Positions 43,695-53,000 are shown, numbered from the stretch's first letter. The stretch: DNA of 64,000 bases from Clostridium sp. 'deep sea' (GCF_014931565.1 NZ_CP063353.1:3472001-3536000), one strand, 5' to 3'. Notes: a model not told the origin generated them from the letters alone. Made by a program: numbers and translations.

Positions 43695-45273
43695 TTTTAC
43701 ATTATTAATTTTAATTATAATGGTTGTTGCAGTAGGATGTCAGCAAACTATACCAACTGACAATAACCAGCCAAAAGAGATTACTATAGGTGACTGTGCA
43801 GATTTTACTGGTGGATTTAACATAATATCAGGAGACGATAATTCTAGTTTATTTCATTATACAGCTAACATTTATGAAACATTAGTTATCTATGATAAAG
43901 ATGGGGTGAAACCATGGTTAGCAGAATCTTGGCAAGTTAATGAAAATAAAATAACCTTTAAGCTTCGTGAAAATGTTAAGTTTTCTGATGGTTGTGATTT
44001 TAATGCCACAGCTGTTAAAACACATTTTGAGGTAATGAAAAAAACAATAGGTGAGCAAATGTCTTGGTTTGCAGGGGTCTCAAAACTACAGAAAATTAAT
44101 GTTATTAGTGAATATGAGGTTGAGTTTGTTTATGATAGCCCTTATATAGTTGCATTACAAGATTTTACGGTAAGTTGTCCTATGGCAATTATGTCACCAA
44201 GTTGTTTTAAAAATAATCAAGTTTTAGAGATTGTAAATACTCAAACTATGGGTACTGGCCCCTACCTAATAGAGAGCTTTGAGCAAGGTAAATATTATAC
44301 CTTTATAAAGAATGAAAATTATTGGGGTGACTGCCCCCATGTTGATAAGTTTACAGTTAAGATTTTACCAGATCTCGAATCAAGAATGTTGGCACTACAG
44401 CTAGGTGAAATTGACATTATTTATGGTCAAAAAAATTTATCTCAGGATTCCTTTGTAGATTTTAAAAATAAGCAGGGCTTTAACACTAAGGTTTCTAATG
44501 CTGTGTTTTGCACCAGAAATATTCTATTTAATTCAACAAAAGAGCCCTTTAATGATCTTAATGTGCGTTTAGCAGTTCAGCATGCTATCAATAAAGAAAT
44601 AATTTGCAGCAACTTATTATATGGTTTAGAAGATAAAGCCGACTACATACTCAATAAAGATTTGCCGTATTGTAATGTGTCTACAATACCATATGATTAC
44701 AATGAAAAAAAAGCTCTGCAACTCTTAACAGAGGCTGGATATACTAAGGATAGTAAAGATAATTTTTTTAAAAAGAATGGTGAAAAGCTAAGCTTTGAGA
44801 TACTATTTAGAACTGGTTGGGGTGCCGAAGAAGACATTTGTCAGGCAGTAGCTAATCAGCTGAGAAAGATTGGATTTGAAGTTAAAGTTACCGGTTTAGA
44901 GGTGATGGCTTGGTATGGTAAAGCCTTAGAAGGACAGTTTCAGGCAACAGTAAACGATACTTACGGTATTCCTTACGACCCACATACATTTTTAAGTCCA
45001 ATGCTTAATTATAGTGCAGACAATCCAGCTCAGCAGGGGTTAAAAGAAAAGCCAGAGCTAGATAAGAGTATAACAAAAATATTTAATACAATAAATAAAA
45101 CTGAGATACAAGAGTGTTATAGCTTTATATTAAAAACCCTGCACAAAAGTGCCATAAACTTACCAATATCATATACAAAAGATAGTATAGTTTTTAATAG
45201 CAACAAAATTAGTGATTATATTTTTGAAGATCAAACAAGGGAGTTATACCTGAGAAATATAGTTCTAAAGTAA
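43678..45273 (+). CDS. NikA/CntA-like substrate-binding lipoprotein
   Basis: A 531-residue SBP of family 5. The lipobox AVGCQ ends the signal (cysteine about 21). Segments WLAESW, NENYWGDCPHVDK, LGEIDIIYG, YGIPYDPHTFLSPML, AQQGLKEKPELDK and NLPISY follow E. coli NikA closely in order. NikA binds nickel as a chelate; CntA binds nickel or cobalt with staphylopine. Fur control and the neighbouring AraC/YbtPQ-like genes favour a metal-metallophore complex as ligand, but this is inferred. Last gene of the operon, unusual because the SBP gene is often first. Confidence 0.88.
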   Translation: MKRKTSFTLLILIIMVVAVGCQQTIPTDNNQPKEITIGDCADFTGGFNIISGDDNSSLFHYTANIYETLVIYDKDGVKPWLAESWQVNENKITFKLRENVKFSDGCDFNATAVKTHFEVMKKTIGEQMSWFAGVSKLQKINVISEYEVEFVYDSPYIVALQDFTVSCPMAIMSPSCFKNNQVLEIVNTQTMGTGPYLIESFEQGKYYTFIKNENYWGDCPHVDKFTVKILPDLESRMLALQLGEIDIIYGQKNLSQDSFVDFKNKQGFNTKVSNAVFCTRNILFNSTKEPFNDLNVRLAVQHAINKEIICSNLLYGLEDKADYILNKDLPYCNVSTIPYDYNEKKALQLLTEAGYTKDSKDNFFKKNGEKLSFEILFRTGWGAEEDICQAVANQLRKIGFEVKVTGLEVMAWYGKALEGQFQATVNDTYGIPYDPHTFLSPMLNYSADNPAQQGLKEKPELDKSITKIFNTINKTEIQECYSFILKTLHKSAINLPISYTKDSIVFNSNKISDYIFEDQTRELYLRNIVLK

Positions 45274-45290
45274 TGAATATATCTCTACAG

Positions 45291-45331
45291 GGGTCAGTCA
45301 GGAAATTTATTATTTTACTGATTGACCCTTT
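45291..45331. terminator. Terminator between the SBP gene and the AraC gene
   Basis: GGGTCAGTCAG (45291-45301) pairs with CTGATTGACCC (45318-45328; one G-U) around 16 nt, then TTTGTTG. The genes converge here, so it may serve both. Confidence 0.75.
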
Positions 45332-45378
45332 GTTGTATTAAACTTAAAGTATTATTATTAAAGTAAAATAGCTATAAA

Positions 45379-46383
45379 CTAAAGTCTACTAAAATAATAC
45401 TTGCTTTTTAACTCACTAGGATTGATACCATACTTTTTTTTAAAAGCCGCTGAAAAATGACTAGGGTTTGCATAACCAACTAAGTTAGCCACTTCTATAA
45501 CACTTTTTTCACCAGACTCTAAATACTCTTTAGCTTTTATCATTCTCAGGTTTCTAATATAACCATAAATAGTAGTATGATATATCTTTTTAAATCCAAC
45601 CTTTAGTTTGTAAGAATTTAACTCTACATATTTAGCTAATTGCTCAACAGATAAAGGATCTACATAGTTATTAGTTATAACCTCTTTGGCATACTTTATT
45701 TTTTCTATATCTTCTGTTTTTAAACAAATAATATTCTTACAGGCAGCTTTTGTTAATAGCTTATTTTCAATAAATAACGATATAATTTCAATCGATTTAC
45801 TCTGTAAGTATAATAACCTACTATTAGAGTTAGAAGGCATGTTATTATTTATAATTTGATTAAAAGCAATTTTAATGTCGGGAGAATTAACATCTATCAT
45901 AATGTTATCTAATAAAGAATCTATGATATCTTGGGTAACTGTATCTGTAACATCTTTATTGGCATTTAATAAATGACTAAAAAACTGCTCGCTAAAACAA
46001 ACAGAAACAGATTTCCAATTGCTAGAGTTACTGAATTTTTCCCACCTATTATAACAGCCGTTTTTCAAAAATTTAATATCTCCGGCATTAAGTGAATAGG
46101 TGTCACTAGTATCACAATCTCCACCTACAGAGCTTCCCTCATAACAGTAAACTATTTCGTAATTATAGTACTTAAGGGTATATTTATACTCAAAATTATT
46201 TTTTAACATCATATTGTGTAAAAAAATATCAATTCCATTGTCGAAGCGGATATGCTCAGAAACTCCTGCCCCTGAAGAATTATTAAATTTATAGTACTTA
46301 CTCCTATGGTTTGATTTAGTTAACAACTTAGAAAAGTTCATTGATTGGTGGTCATCAGGATTCAAAAATACATATTGTTGCAT
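45379..46383 (-). CDS. AraC family regulator, YbtA/PchR-like context
   Basis: A 334-residue regulator. The N-terminal 200 residues form a ligand domain (YEIVYCYEGSS, LNAGDIKFLKNGCYNRWEKF). The C-terminal AraC domain has LSVEQLAKYVELNSYKLKVG with FKKIYHTTIYGYIRNLRM, and VIEVANLVGYANPSHFSAAF. This architecture and its position divergent to two YbtP/YbtQ-like ABC genes fit siderophore-responsive activators such as YbtA and PchR. AAGGTGG precedes the ATG. A 35-bp palindrome with a Fur-type core lies 25 bp upstream and should affect both directions. Confidence 0.88.
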   Translation of the reverse strand: MQQYVFLNPDDHQSMNFSKLLTKSNHRSKYYKFNNSSGAGVSEHIRFDNGIDIFLHNMMLKNNFEYKYTLKYYNYEIVYCYEGSSVGGDCDTSDTYSLNAGDIKFLKNGCYNRWEKFSNSSNWKSVSVCFSEQFFSHLLNANKDVTDTVTQDIIDSLLDNIMIDVNSPDIKIAFNQIINNNMPSNSNSRLLYLQSKSIEIISLFIENKLLTKAACKNIICLKTEDIEKIKYAKEVITNNYVDPLSVEQLAKYVELNSYKLKVGFKKIYHTTIYGYIRNLRMIKAKEYLESGEKSVIEVANLVGYANPSHFSAAFKKKYGINPSELKSKYYFSRL

Positions 46384-46407
46384 AAAATATCCACCTTTAT
46401 CTTAATT

Positions 46408-46442
46408 ATTAGTTAATTGATAATTGTTATCAATTAACTAAT
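46408..46442. promoter_or_regulatory. Perfect 35-bp palindrome with Fur-type core
   Basis: The arms ATTAGTTAATTGATAA (46408-46423) and TTATCAATTAACTAAT (46427-46442) are exact reverse complements, separated by TTG. The centre TGATAATTGTTATCA (46418-46432) fits the Fur 7-1-7 core at 14 of 15 positions. It covers TTGATA, a -35 for the leftward AraC gene, and lies just before TATAAT (46456-46461), which has no good -35 and may be an activated promoter for the rightward ABC genes. Confidence 0.82.
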
Positions 46443-46581
46443 GTGATTGTAACAGTATAATTTTGCTACGTCAATATTATAATACATGCTTATCCCATAT
46501 TGGGGTTTTACTATTCCTGTTCGGGTTGAGATAGCCTACTAAGAAAAGTACTATATAAATGATAAAGGAGAGAAAGTTATA

Positions 46582-48333
46582 ATGCAAAAGTTAAAACGAA
46601 TATATTCTTATGCAAAAGAATATCAAAATAAAATTATAGTTTCAGTTTTATGTGCAACCTTAAGTGTTATTATGGGCATTGTTCCTTATTTATTAGTACA
46701 TAAAATAATCATTATGCTTATTAATAAAAGCTATAGTAATATCTATAATTTTTTATTATTATGCATAGCTATTAGTTGCTGTTTAATTTTAAAATCAATT
46801 TTATTTGCAAAATCTACAATTTTTTCACATGAGTGTGCGTATGATATTTTAATGGAAATGCGTAATAAGCTTACTTCAACTTTGGCTAATGTACCTATGG
46901 GAGAAATTAAAAAAAGAACTATAGGCAACCTCAAAAATGTATTTGTAGATGATATTGAATCTATGGAAATAATGCTTGCACATATGATTCCTGAGGTAAT
47001 CTCAAACTTTTTAGCACCTGCCTTTACATTAGTATTTATATTTATTTTAAATATTAAAATGGGTTTAGTTTCATTGGCAACTATTCCAATAGGCTATTTT
47101 TTTTATAAGCTAATGATGAAAGATAGCACCAAAAAAACAAAAAAGTATTTTGAAGCTACTAATGATATGAACTCCACCATAGTAGAGTATATTAACGGTA
47201 TGCAAGTAATAAAAACCTTTAACCAAACAACATTCTCTTTTAGCAAGTATACTGACTCAGTTAAACGTTATAGAGATTATGCCCTAGAGTGGCATAGGTA
47301 CTCATGGCCCTATATGGCAGCTTATGCTGTAATATTACCCAGTACTTTAGCTTTTGTGGTACCCTTTGGGGCATTTCTATATTCGCAGGCAAGCTTAGCA
47401 ATTAGTAATTATGTTTTAATAATTCTCTTATCAATGGGTTTAACTACACCTATAATTAAGCTTTCTGAGCACCTTGATAATTTACATATCATTAGTGAAA
47501 AAGAAAATAATATTAGTGAAATTTTAAGTATAAAGCAGTTTAAATCACAGCGCAGTGATCATGAAATATCTAATTATAATGTGAAATTTAAGGATGTAAG
47601 TTTTGCCTATGACTCATTAAATGTTCTTAATAATATATGTTTTGAAGCAAAAGAAAATGAAGTTACAGCTTTAGTTGGTGAATCAGGATCTGGTAAGTCA
47701 ACTATAGCTAAGTTACTTAATAGGTTTTGGGATGTTAATGAAGGCGAAATTTGCATTGGAGATATTAATATTGCTCACCTCTCAATTAGTGAGCTAAATA
47801 AACATATAAGTTACGTATCTCAGGATATTTACCTCTTTAACACTACTATTAAACAAAACATTAGAATTGGTAGGACAGATGCCACTGATGAAGAGGTTAT
47901 TGAGGCTGCTAAAATAGCTCAATGTCATGAGTTTATTACCGAGTTACCACAAGGATACAATACCAATGTTGGTGACGCAGGAAATAAATTAAGTGGTGGA
48001 CAAAAACAAAGAATATCTATTGCCAGAGCCTTGCTAAAAAATACTTCAATTATAGTATTAGATGAAGCAACATCATTTACTGATCCCGAAAATGAAGACA
48101 AAATACAGGAGGCAATAAATAAACTTATTAGTAATAAAACTTTAATAGTAATTGCTCACCGCTTATCCACTATAGTAGATGCTAATCAAATTTTAGTAAT
48201 AGATAAAGGTGATGTAGTTGCTAAAGGCTCTCATGAGCAACTCTTAGCCAAATCTCCTCTATACAAAAGAATGTGGAACGCCCATATAGCCACTAAAGAT
48301 TGGTCTATGTCTGTTAATGGAGGTGAAAAATAA
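46582..48333 (+). CDS. ABC transporter, membrane-ATPase fusion, YbtP/IrtA-like
   Basis: A 583-residue half-transporter of the exporter fold. Six membrane segments (about 1-310) are followed by an ATPase domain: Walker A GESGSGKSTIAKLL, signature LSGGQKQRISIARAL, Walker B IIVLDEATSFTDPENED, switch histidine IAHRLST. The FTDPENE after Walker B is a mark I associate with YbtP/YbtQ and IrtA/IrtB siderophore importers. It probably forms a heterodimer with the next gene product, importing a ferric chelate despite the exporter fold. GGAGAG precedes the ATG. The stop overlaps the next ATG by one base. Confidence 0.87.
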   Translation: MQKLKRIYSYAKEYQNKIIVSVLCATLSVIMGIVPYLLVHKIIIMLINKSYSNIYNFLLLCIAISCCLILKSILFAKSTIFSHECAYDILMEMRNKLTSTLANVPMGEIKKRTIGNLKNVFVDDIESMEIMLAHMIPEVISNFLAPAFTLVFIFILNIKMGLVSLATIPIGYFFYKLMMKDSTKKTKKYFEATNDMNSTIVEYINGMQVIKTFNQTTFSFSKYTDSVKRYRDYALEWHRYSWPYMAAYAVILPSTLAFVVPFGAFLYSQASLAISNYVLIILLSMGLTTPIIKLSEHLDNLHIISEKENNISEILSIKQFKSQRSDHEISNYNVKFKDVSFAYDSLNVLNNICFEAKENEVTALVGESGSGKSTIAKLLNRFWDVNEGEICIGDINIAHLSISELNKHISYVSQDIYLFNTTIKQNIRIGRTDATDEEVIEAAKIAQCHEFITELPQGYNTNVGDAGNKLSGGQKQRISIARALLKNTSIIVLDEATSFTDPENEDKIQEAINKLISNKTLIVIAHRLSTIVDANQILVIDKGDVVAKGSHEQLLAKSPLYKRMWNAHIATKDWSMSVNGGEK

Positions 48334-50084
48334 TGTTGAGAGTTATTAAAAGAATACTTCAGTTATCACCTAAACATGCTAAAAATATTAAGCTAGCTTT
48401 TATCTTTAGTTTTTTAGAAAGTATGTTTATAAATATACCATTAGTAGTTACATTAATGATTCTTGTAAGAGTACTAAATAAGGCAAATGAACATATTTTG
48501 AGCCTTAATTATATTAATAAATGTGCTTTATTAATTTTTATAGCTTTAGTTACACAGTACCTTTTACGTTTATTAATTTACCATTTTCAAAGTGCATCTG
48601 GCTACAAAATATTTTGTGAAGAGAGAATAAAGCTGGGCAATCATTTTAAACGTATTGCAATGGGATATTACAGCAATGGAAATATCGGAGATATATCGTC
48701 CATAATAACTTCTGATTTAACTTTTGTAGAAATGTATTCTATGAGCAATCTCGATAAAGTAATAAACTCTTTTGCAGGAATTTTAATTAGTGTTATATTT
48801 ATGTTCTACCTAGATTATCGAGTTTCACTAGTAGCCATAAGTATAACTATACCTGTTATAGTAATACTAATAAATTTACAAAAAACAGGAAATAGATACT
48901 CACGTAAAAGGCAGGATACTCAGGGTGAGCTTGTAGATGCTGTACTAGAATATCTACAAGGAATGTCTGTTATAAAAGCATTTAACTTAGTTGGAGATAG
49001 GTTGAGTCATACAAAATCTGTTTTTAAGAGAGTAAGAGATAAATACATTGAGTTCGAAAAAAAAATTATTTACCCTAATACCCTTTGTGATATATTATTT
49101 GCTATTGGTATAGGCTTAACTATATTAACATCAATATATTTGTATATAAATAAGCAAATATCATTACCTATAATCTTAGTTTTGCTAATTTTTATATTTA
49201 AAGTTTATCAGCCTTTTCAAGCAATAGGTGTACTTACCGGGTTTATTAGGATTATGGATGCCTGCCTTGATAGATACAGTGAAATAGAGAACATAAAAGT
49301 TATTGATAAAGATGGTACAGATACAAAATTGAATAACTTTGATATAGAGTTTCATAATGTAAGCTTTGCGTATGATAAAACAAATGTTTTAAATAATTTA
49401 AGCTTTAAGGTTGCTGAAAAAAGCATGACAGCTTTAGTGGGGCATTCGGGTTGTGGAAAAACAACCATAACAAACTTAATAGCAAGATTTTGGGATATTG
49501 AACATGGAGAAATTAAGATTGGTGATGTTAACATAAAAACATTAACCTGCGATAGTTTACTTAAAAATATCAGTATCGTATTTCAAAATGTTTATTTATT
49601 TAATGACACTATACTAAATAATATTAAGTTTGGTAAAGCTAATGCCAGCATGAGTGAGGTAATAGAAGCCTGTAAAAAAGCACGCTGCCATGATTTTATA
49701 ACCCAACTAGAGCATGGATACCATACAGTTATCAATGAAGCAGGATCAAATTTTTCAGGAGGAGAAAAACAAAGAATTTCAATAGCCAGGGCTATATTAA
49801 AAGATGCTCCAATAATTCTTCTAGATGAAGCTACCGCTAATGTTGATCCTTATAATGAAAAATATATTCAGCAGGCTGTTGACGAGTTAGTAAAAAATAA
49901 AACACTTATTGTTATTGCTCACAGATTATCAACAATTAAAAAGTCTAACCAAATATTAGTATTAGAAAAAGGTAGAATTATTGAAAAGGGTAATCATCAA
50001 CAGTTAATGAATAATAAAGGTCAGTATTTTGATTATTGGAAAAAAAGAGAACAAGCAAGTGGTTGGAAAATAACAAAACAATAA
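48333..50084 (+). CDS. ABC transporter, membrane-ATPase fusion, YbtQ/IrtB-like
   Basis: A 583-residue half-transporter, exactly the size of its partner. Six membrane segments (about 1-310), then Walker A GHSGCGKTTITNLI, signature FSGGEKQRISIARAI, Walker B IILLDEATANVDPYNE and IAHRLST. Both ATPase sites look intact, so the heterodimer should have two working sites. The TAATG junction with the first gene means tightly coupled translation. It has no periplasmic binding protein of its own, as in YbtPQ systems. A terminator follows. Confidence 0.87.
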   Translation: MLRVIKRILQLSPKHAKNIKLAFIFSFLESMFINIPLVVTLMILVRVLNKANEHILSLNYINKCALLIFIALVTQYLLRLLIYHFQSASGYKIFCEERIKLGNHFKRIAMGYYSNGNIGDISSIITSDLTFVEMYSMSNLDKVINSFAGILISVIFMFYLDYRVSLVAISITIPVIVILINLQKTGNRYSRKRQDTQGELVDAVLEYLQGMSVIKAFNLVGDRLSHTKSVFKRVRDKYIEFEKKIIYPNTLCDILFAIGIGLTILTSIYLYINKQISLPIILVLLIFIFKVYQPFQAIGVLTGFIRIMDACLDRYSEIENIKVIDKDGTDTKLNNFDIEFHNVSFAYDKTNVLNNLSFKVAEKSMTALVGHSGCGKTTITNLIARFWDIEHGEIKIGDVNIKTLTCDSLLKNISIVFQNVYLFNDTILNNIKFGKANASMSEVIEACKKARCHDFITQLEHGYHTVINEAGSNFSGGEKQRISIARAILKDAPIILLDEATANVDPYNEKYIQQAVDELVKNKTLIVIAHRLSTIKKSNQILVLEKGRIIEKGNHQQLMNNKGQYFDYWKKREQASGWKITKQ

Positions 50085-50096
50085 ACATAGTTAATT

Positions 50097-50130
50097 AACC
50101 AGTGAGTATTATACTTGCTGGTTTGTGTTT
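50097..50130 (+). terminator. Terminator after the YbtPQ-like genes
   Basis: AACCAGTGAGT (50097-50107) pairs with ACTTGCTGGTT (50113-50123), 11 pairs with two G-U, 5-nt loop, then TGTGTTTT. Confidence 0.75.
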
Positions 50131-50292
50131 TAAAGGCTTGTGTAGACATTAAAACTATAATCACTTATAGTTAATATAATAGTAATTATTCGTGTTAAAT
50201 CGCTTTATAAGTTGTATTATGCTTTTAAAACTCTAATAGTGTTGTTTTTACTAATCTATGTTTAGTTTAATTCTAAAATAAGAGGTGATTAA

Positions 50293-50622
50293 GTGAGTGA
50301 TTATGTAGGATATATACCCCCTTGTGGTATATACTGTGGAACATGTGCAAATTATATACGAGAAAAAAACTCTTGTGCTGGGGCTACTGAACATTGCAGG
50401 ATTAGAAAATGTAAAGGTATTTATGTTTGTTGTATAGAAAAAAAAGGTTTAAGCTATTGTTATCAATGTAATATATTTCCTTGTAGTAGATTTAAAAAAT
50501 TTGCATCTACTTGGCTTAAGCTAGGTCAGGATTTAATAAATAATCAGTATCTGTTAAAAGAACTTGGAGAAGAAGCATGGTTAGCAAAGTTTAATAAGTT
50601 AGCAAAACCCAAAGATCACTAA
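50293..50622 (+). CDS. DUF3795 cysteine-rich protein
   Basis: A 109-residue protein starting at GTG (ribosome site AGAGGTGA). It is rich in cysteines in its first 70 residues: CGIYCGTCANYI, CRIRKCKGIYVCC, YCYQCNIFPCSRF. This arrangement matches DUF3795, a small family common in anaerobes, probably binding zinc or an iron-sulfur cluster. Function unknown. The stop codon lies inside the terminator hairpin. Confidence 0.82.
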   Translation: MSDYVGYIPPCGIYCGTCANYIREKNSCAGATEHCRIRKCKGIYVCCIEKKGLSYCYQCNIFPCSRFKKFASTWLKLGQDLINNQYLLKELGEEAWLAKFNKLAKPKDH

Positions 50623-50636
50623 ATTAGTGATTTTTT
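50615..50636 (+). terminator. Terminator of the DUF3795 gene
   Basis: ATCACT/AGTGAT stem (50615-50620 with 50626-50631) followed by six T; the left arm overlaps the stop codon. Confidence 0.75.
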
Positions 50637-50758
50637 AAACTAGTAACATATTGCTTAATTTTGGTTATTAATTCAATAAATTTAATAACATAAAAAATAT
50701 TGATATAGGTATTTATTATATATATACTAAAATTAACCAAAATTAAAGGAGGATTGTA

Positions 50759-51976
50759 ATGGATATTAACAACGATAATGATATAAAAAGGCTAGTAGAG
50801 AAAATAAGTGAGCAAATTACTTTAGAAAAACTAAATAAAATTTGGAAAGGGTTCAATATAACTAGGTTTGCTTTATATAAGGAAAACAAAGGTTATTTAA
50901 GCAGTACATGTGAAGATAAATCCTTAGTGAAAGAGATTGAGTGGAATCCACAGCATTACGGTAACACCTGTATTTTATATAATAACGAATACCTAGGAAT
51001 ATGGAATTTAAATACTCTTAGTCATAATGCAAATTTTGATAGACTATTTGCTAGCATTGTGCATGAGTTATTTCACGGTTATCAGAGTGTATTTTGCAAA
51101 AAGGACTATGCCAATGAGTTAAAAGCAGCTACATATACATTTACTAAAGAAGTAGTTAAGTTAATGTTAATGGAAAGGCAATTTTTATATCAAGCAGTAA
51201 TGGAAACAGATAACAAGCTAAAACAAAACTACATTAACTCATTTATTGTATGTAGATCTAAACGAATATCCCTAAATAGGGAAGATATTTTATATGATTT
51301 AACTATTGAAAGTCATGAAGGCACTGCTAGTTTTGTAGAGTATAAAGCCTTAAAAATGATAAGTGGCAATACTAAAGATCATCTTGCAAGTTTTATGTGG
51401 AATAAATTATATAAACCAAAAGATATTATTAAACATTTTAGAAAAGGTTTGTATGCTACCGGGATGTTTATTTGTTTATTACTAGATGAAATAGCTGGAG
51501 ATTGGCAGCAAGAGTTTCAGAGTACTAACATATTATTATATGATTTATTGCTTAAATACTACTGTCCTAAACCAAGTGAACTGATAAATGAAAACAAAGA
51601 TTGTGCGGAATTAATAATAAAAAATTATAAACAAAAGCAAGAAGATAACTTTAACATGTTTAATGAACAACAGGGTTATACAGTTAATATTAGTGGAAAT
51701 ATAGAGTTGCGTGGTTATGACCCTATGAATATTGTCTCACGAAATAATAAAATATTACATAAACACTTTTTAATGATTAAAGCTGGTAACCAAGAGCTTG
51801 TACTAAAGGGTGTTATAATCTGTGAACATAATACTAATTTCGCTAAAATCAAAAAGGTATCTTTTAAAATGAAAAATGAACCTAAACAGCAAAATGATAA
51901 AGTACTGCTCTTTGAAATTGGTGAGATTAAGGCCCTTTTGCAAAAAGAAAACAATATTTATAACATTATAGTTTAA
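50759..51976 (+). CDS. Putative zinc metallopeptidase with HExxH, family not recognised
   Basis: A 405-residue soluble protein. IVHELFHGYQ (His102, Glu103, His106) is a zinc-protease motif, and ESHEGTASFVEY (Glu184-Glu187) offers a third ligand about 80 residues on, a gluzincin-like spacing. The C-terminal third (about 290-405) is beta-rich (YTVNISGNIELRGYDPMN) and may be a separate domain. No signal peptide. AAAGGAGGA precedes the ATG. It stands alone between unrelated genes. It could be a degradative peptidase or a toxin-like protease; sequence does not decide. Confidence 0.65.
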   Translation: MDINNDNDIKRLVEKISEQITLEKLNKIWKGFNITRFALYKENKGYLSSTCEDKSLVKEIEWNPQHYGNTCILYNNEYLGIWNLNTLSHNANFDRLFASIVHELFHGYQSVFCKKDYANELKAATYTFTKEVVKLMLMERQFLYQAVMETDNKLKQNYINSFIVCRSKRISLNREDILYDLTIESHEGTASFVEYKALKMISGNTKDHLASFMWNKLYKPKDIIKHFRKGLYATGMFICLLLDEIAGDWQQEFQSTNILLYDLLLKYYCPKPSELINENKDCAELIIKNYKQKQEDNFNMFNEQQGYTVNISGNIELRGYDPMNIVSRNNKILHKHFLMIKAGNQELVLKGVIICEHNTNFAKIKKVSFKMKNEPKQQNDKVLLFEIGEIKALLQKENNIYNIIV

Positions 51977-52094
51977 AAATCATTTTTTCCTTACTCTTAT
52001 AAAATAATATTTAAAATCTATTGTTGTTGTAAACATAAATTAGTACAAGTACTTTTGATATAAGATTTTAATGTTGCATATAACAAACAAAATG

Positions 52095-52127
52095 TTGACT
52101 ATATACAACAATGATGTTATTATTGTT
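52095..52127 (+). promoter_or_regulatory. Promoter and likely operator of the XRE/membrane-protein pair
   Basis: TTGACT (52095-52100), 17 bp, TATTAT (52118-52123) with an extended TG. An inverted repeat AACAATGAT/ATTATTGTT (52107-52115 with 52119-52127; one mismatch) covers the -10, as expected for autoregulation. Confidence 0.65.
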
Positions 52128-52144
52128 TGGCGAGGTGAGATAAA

Positions 52145-52372
52145 TTGGTTAAACGTAAAAAACTATTTAAAACAAAAATTAAAGCCTTAAGAGCAGAGCG
52201 TAACTTAACCCAAAATGATTTGGCTTTAGATATAGGGGTGAATAGAGGAACTATCTTGGAGATTGAGCGTGGAACCTTTAATCCATCATTGAAGTTAGCC
52301 TTTGCATTAGCAAACTACTTTAATAAAACAGTAGATGAAGTATTTGAACCACTAGAGGAGGAGAATGATTAA
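52145..52372 (+). CDS. Small XRE-type transcriptional regulator
   Basis: A 75-residue helix-turn-helix protein: KIKALRAERNLTQNDLALDI, then GVNRGTILEIERGTFNPSLK. It starts at TTG with GAGGTGA before it. Such one-domain XRE proteins are usually paired with a membrane protein; here the next gene starts at a TAATG overlap. Likely controls its own operon through the inverted repeat at 52107-52127. Confidence 0.85.
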   Translation: MVKRKKLFKTKIKALRAERNLTQNDLALDIGVNRGTILEIERGTFNPSLKLAFALANYFNKTVDEVFEPLEEEND

Positions 52373-52992
52373 TGGCAATTTTACAAAACTTGCAATCTGC
52401 ACAACCCTTAATTATGTCATTAATAATCGCAGTATTTTTAATGCATTTACTAATGGAAAAAGATGAATTACAGCAACAGGCTTTCGCAAATGCTCTTAGG
52501 TCAGCAGTATTAATAGCTATAGTTGGTACCGTTATTTATCTCTTTTATTGCTTGTTAAATAATATTGTAATAGTGAGTATTTATTCAGTTATTACTGCTT
52601 TAGAATTTACTTGTATAATTGCAATAGTATTATATTATTTAGATTTAGTTAACCTTGGCTTTCGATTAAATATTCGTAATAAAACTTTAGCAAATTTTAT
52701 GCTTTACTTATCTGTTATCATTAGTGTTATTGCAACAGTTAGTGTTGTATTAGAACTAAAGATATTTGCTAACTCAAGTGGCCTATTAAGATATGATGAA
52801 TTAATGTTATTTGCTAATGTAATATTATTATCTTTATTGATACCAATTCTGCCCAAGCGTAAAAACCTAGGTCATAAAGAGTTCTATAAATCTCAACATG
52901 AACTAAGTAAGGGTTTTAACTTAATAATATTAATTTATTTGTGCGTATTTATTTTGTTGTTTACAATAATGTTTATTAATAAGTTTAGGTAG
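52372..52992 (+). CDS. Integral membrane protein paired with the XRE regulator
   Basis: A 206-residue protein with about six hydrophobic segments (about 12-28, 42-60, 66-88, 103-125, 143-158, 180-200). No family that I can name with confidence; XRE/membrane-protein pairs of this size are frequent in clostridia. Translationally coupled to the XRE gene. It may act as the sensor partner of the regulator. Confidence 0.7.
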   Translation: MAILQNLQSAQPLIMSLIIAVFLMHLLMEKDELQQQAFANALRSAVLIAIVGTVIYLFYCLLNNIVIVSIYSVITALEFTCIIAIVLYYLDLVNLGFRLNIRNKTLANFMLYLSVIISVIATVSVVLELKIFANSSGLLRYDELMLFANVILLSLLIPILPKRKNLGHKEFYKSQHELSKGFNLIILIYLCVFILLFTIMFINKFR

Positions 52993-53000
52993 CTATTTAT

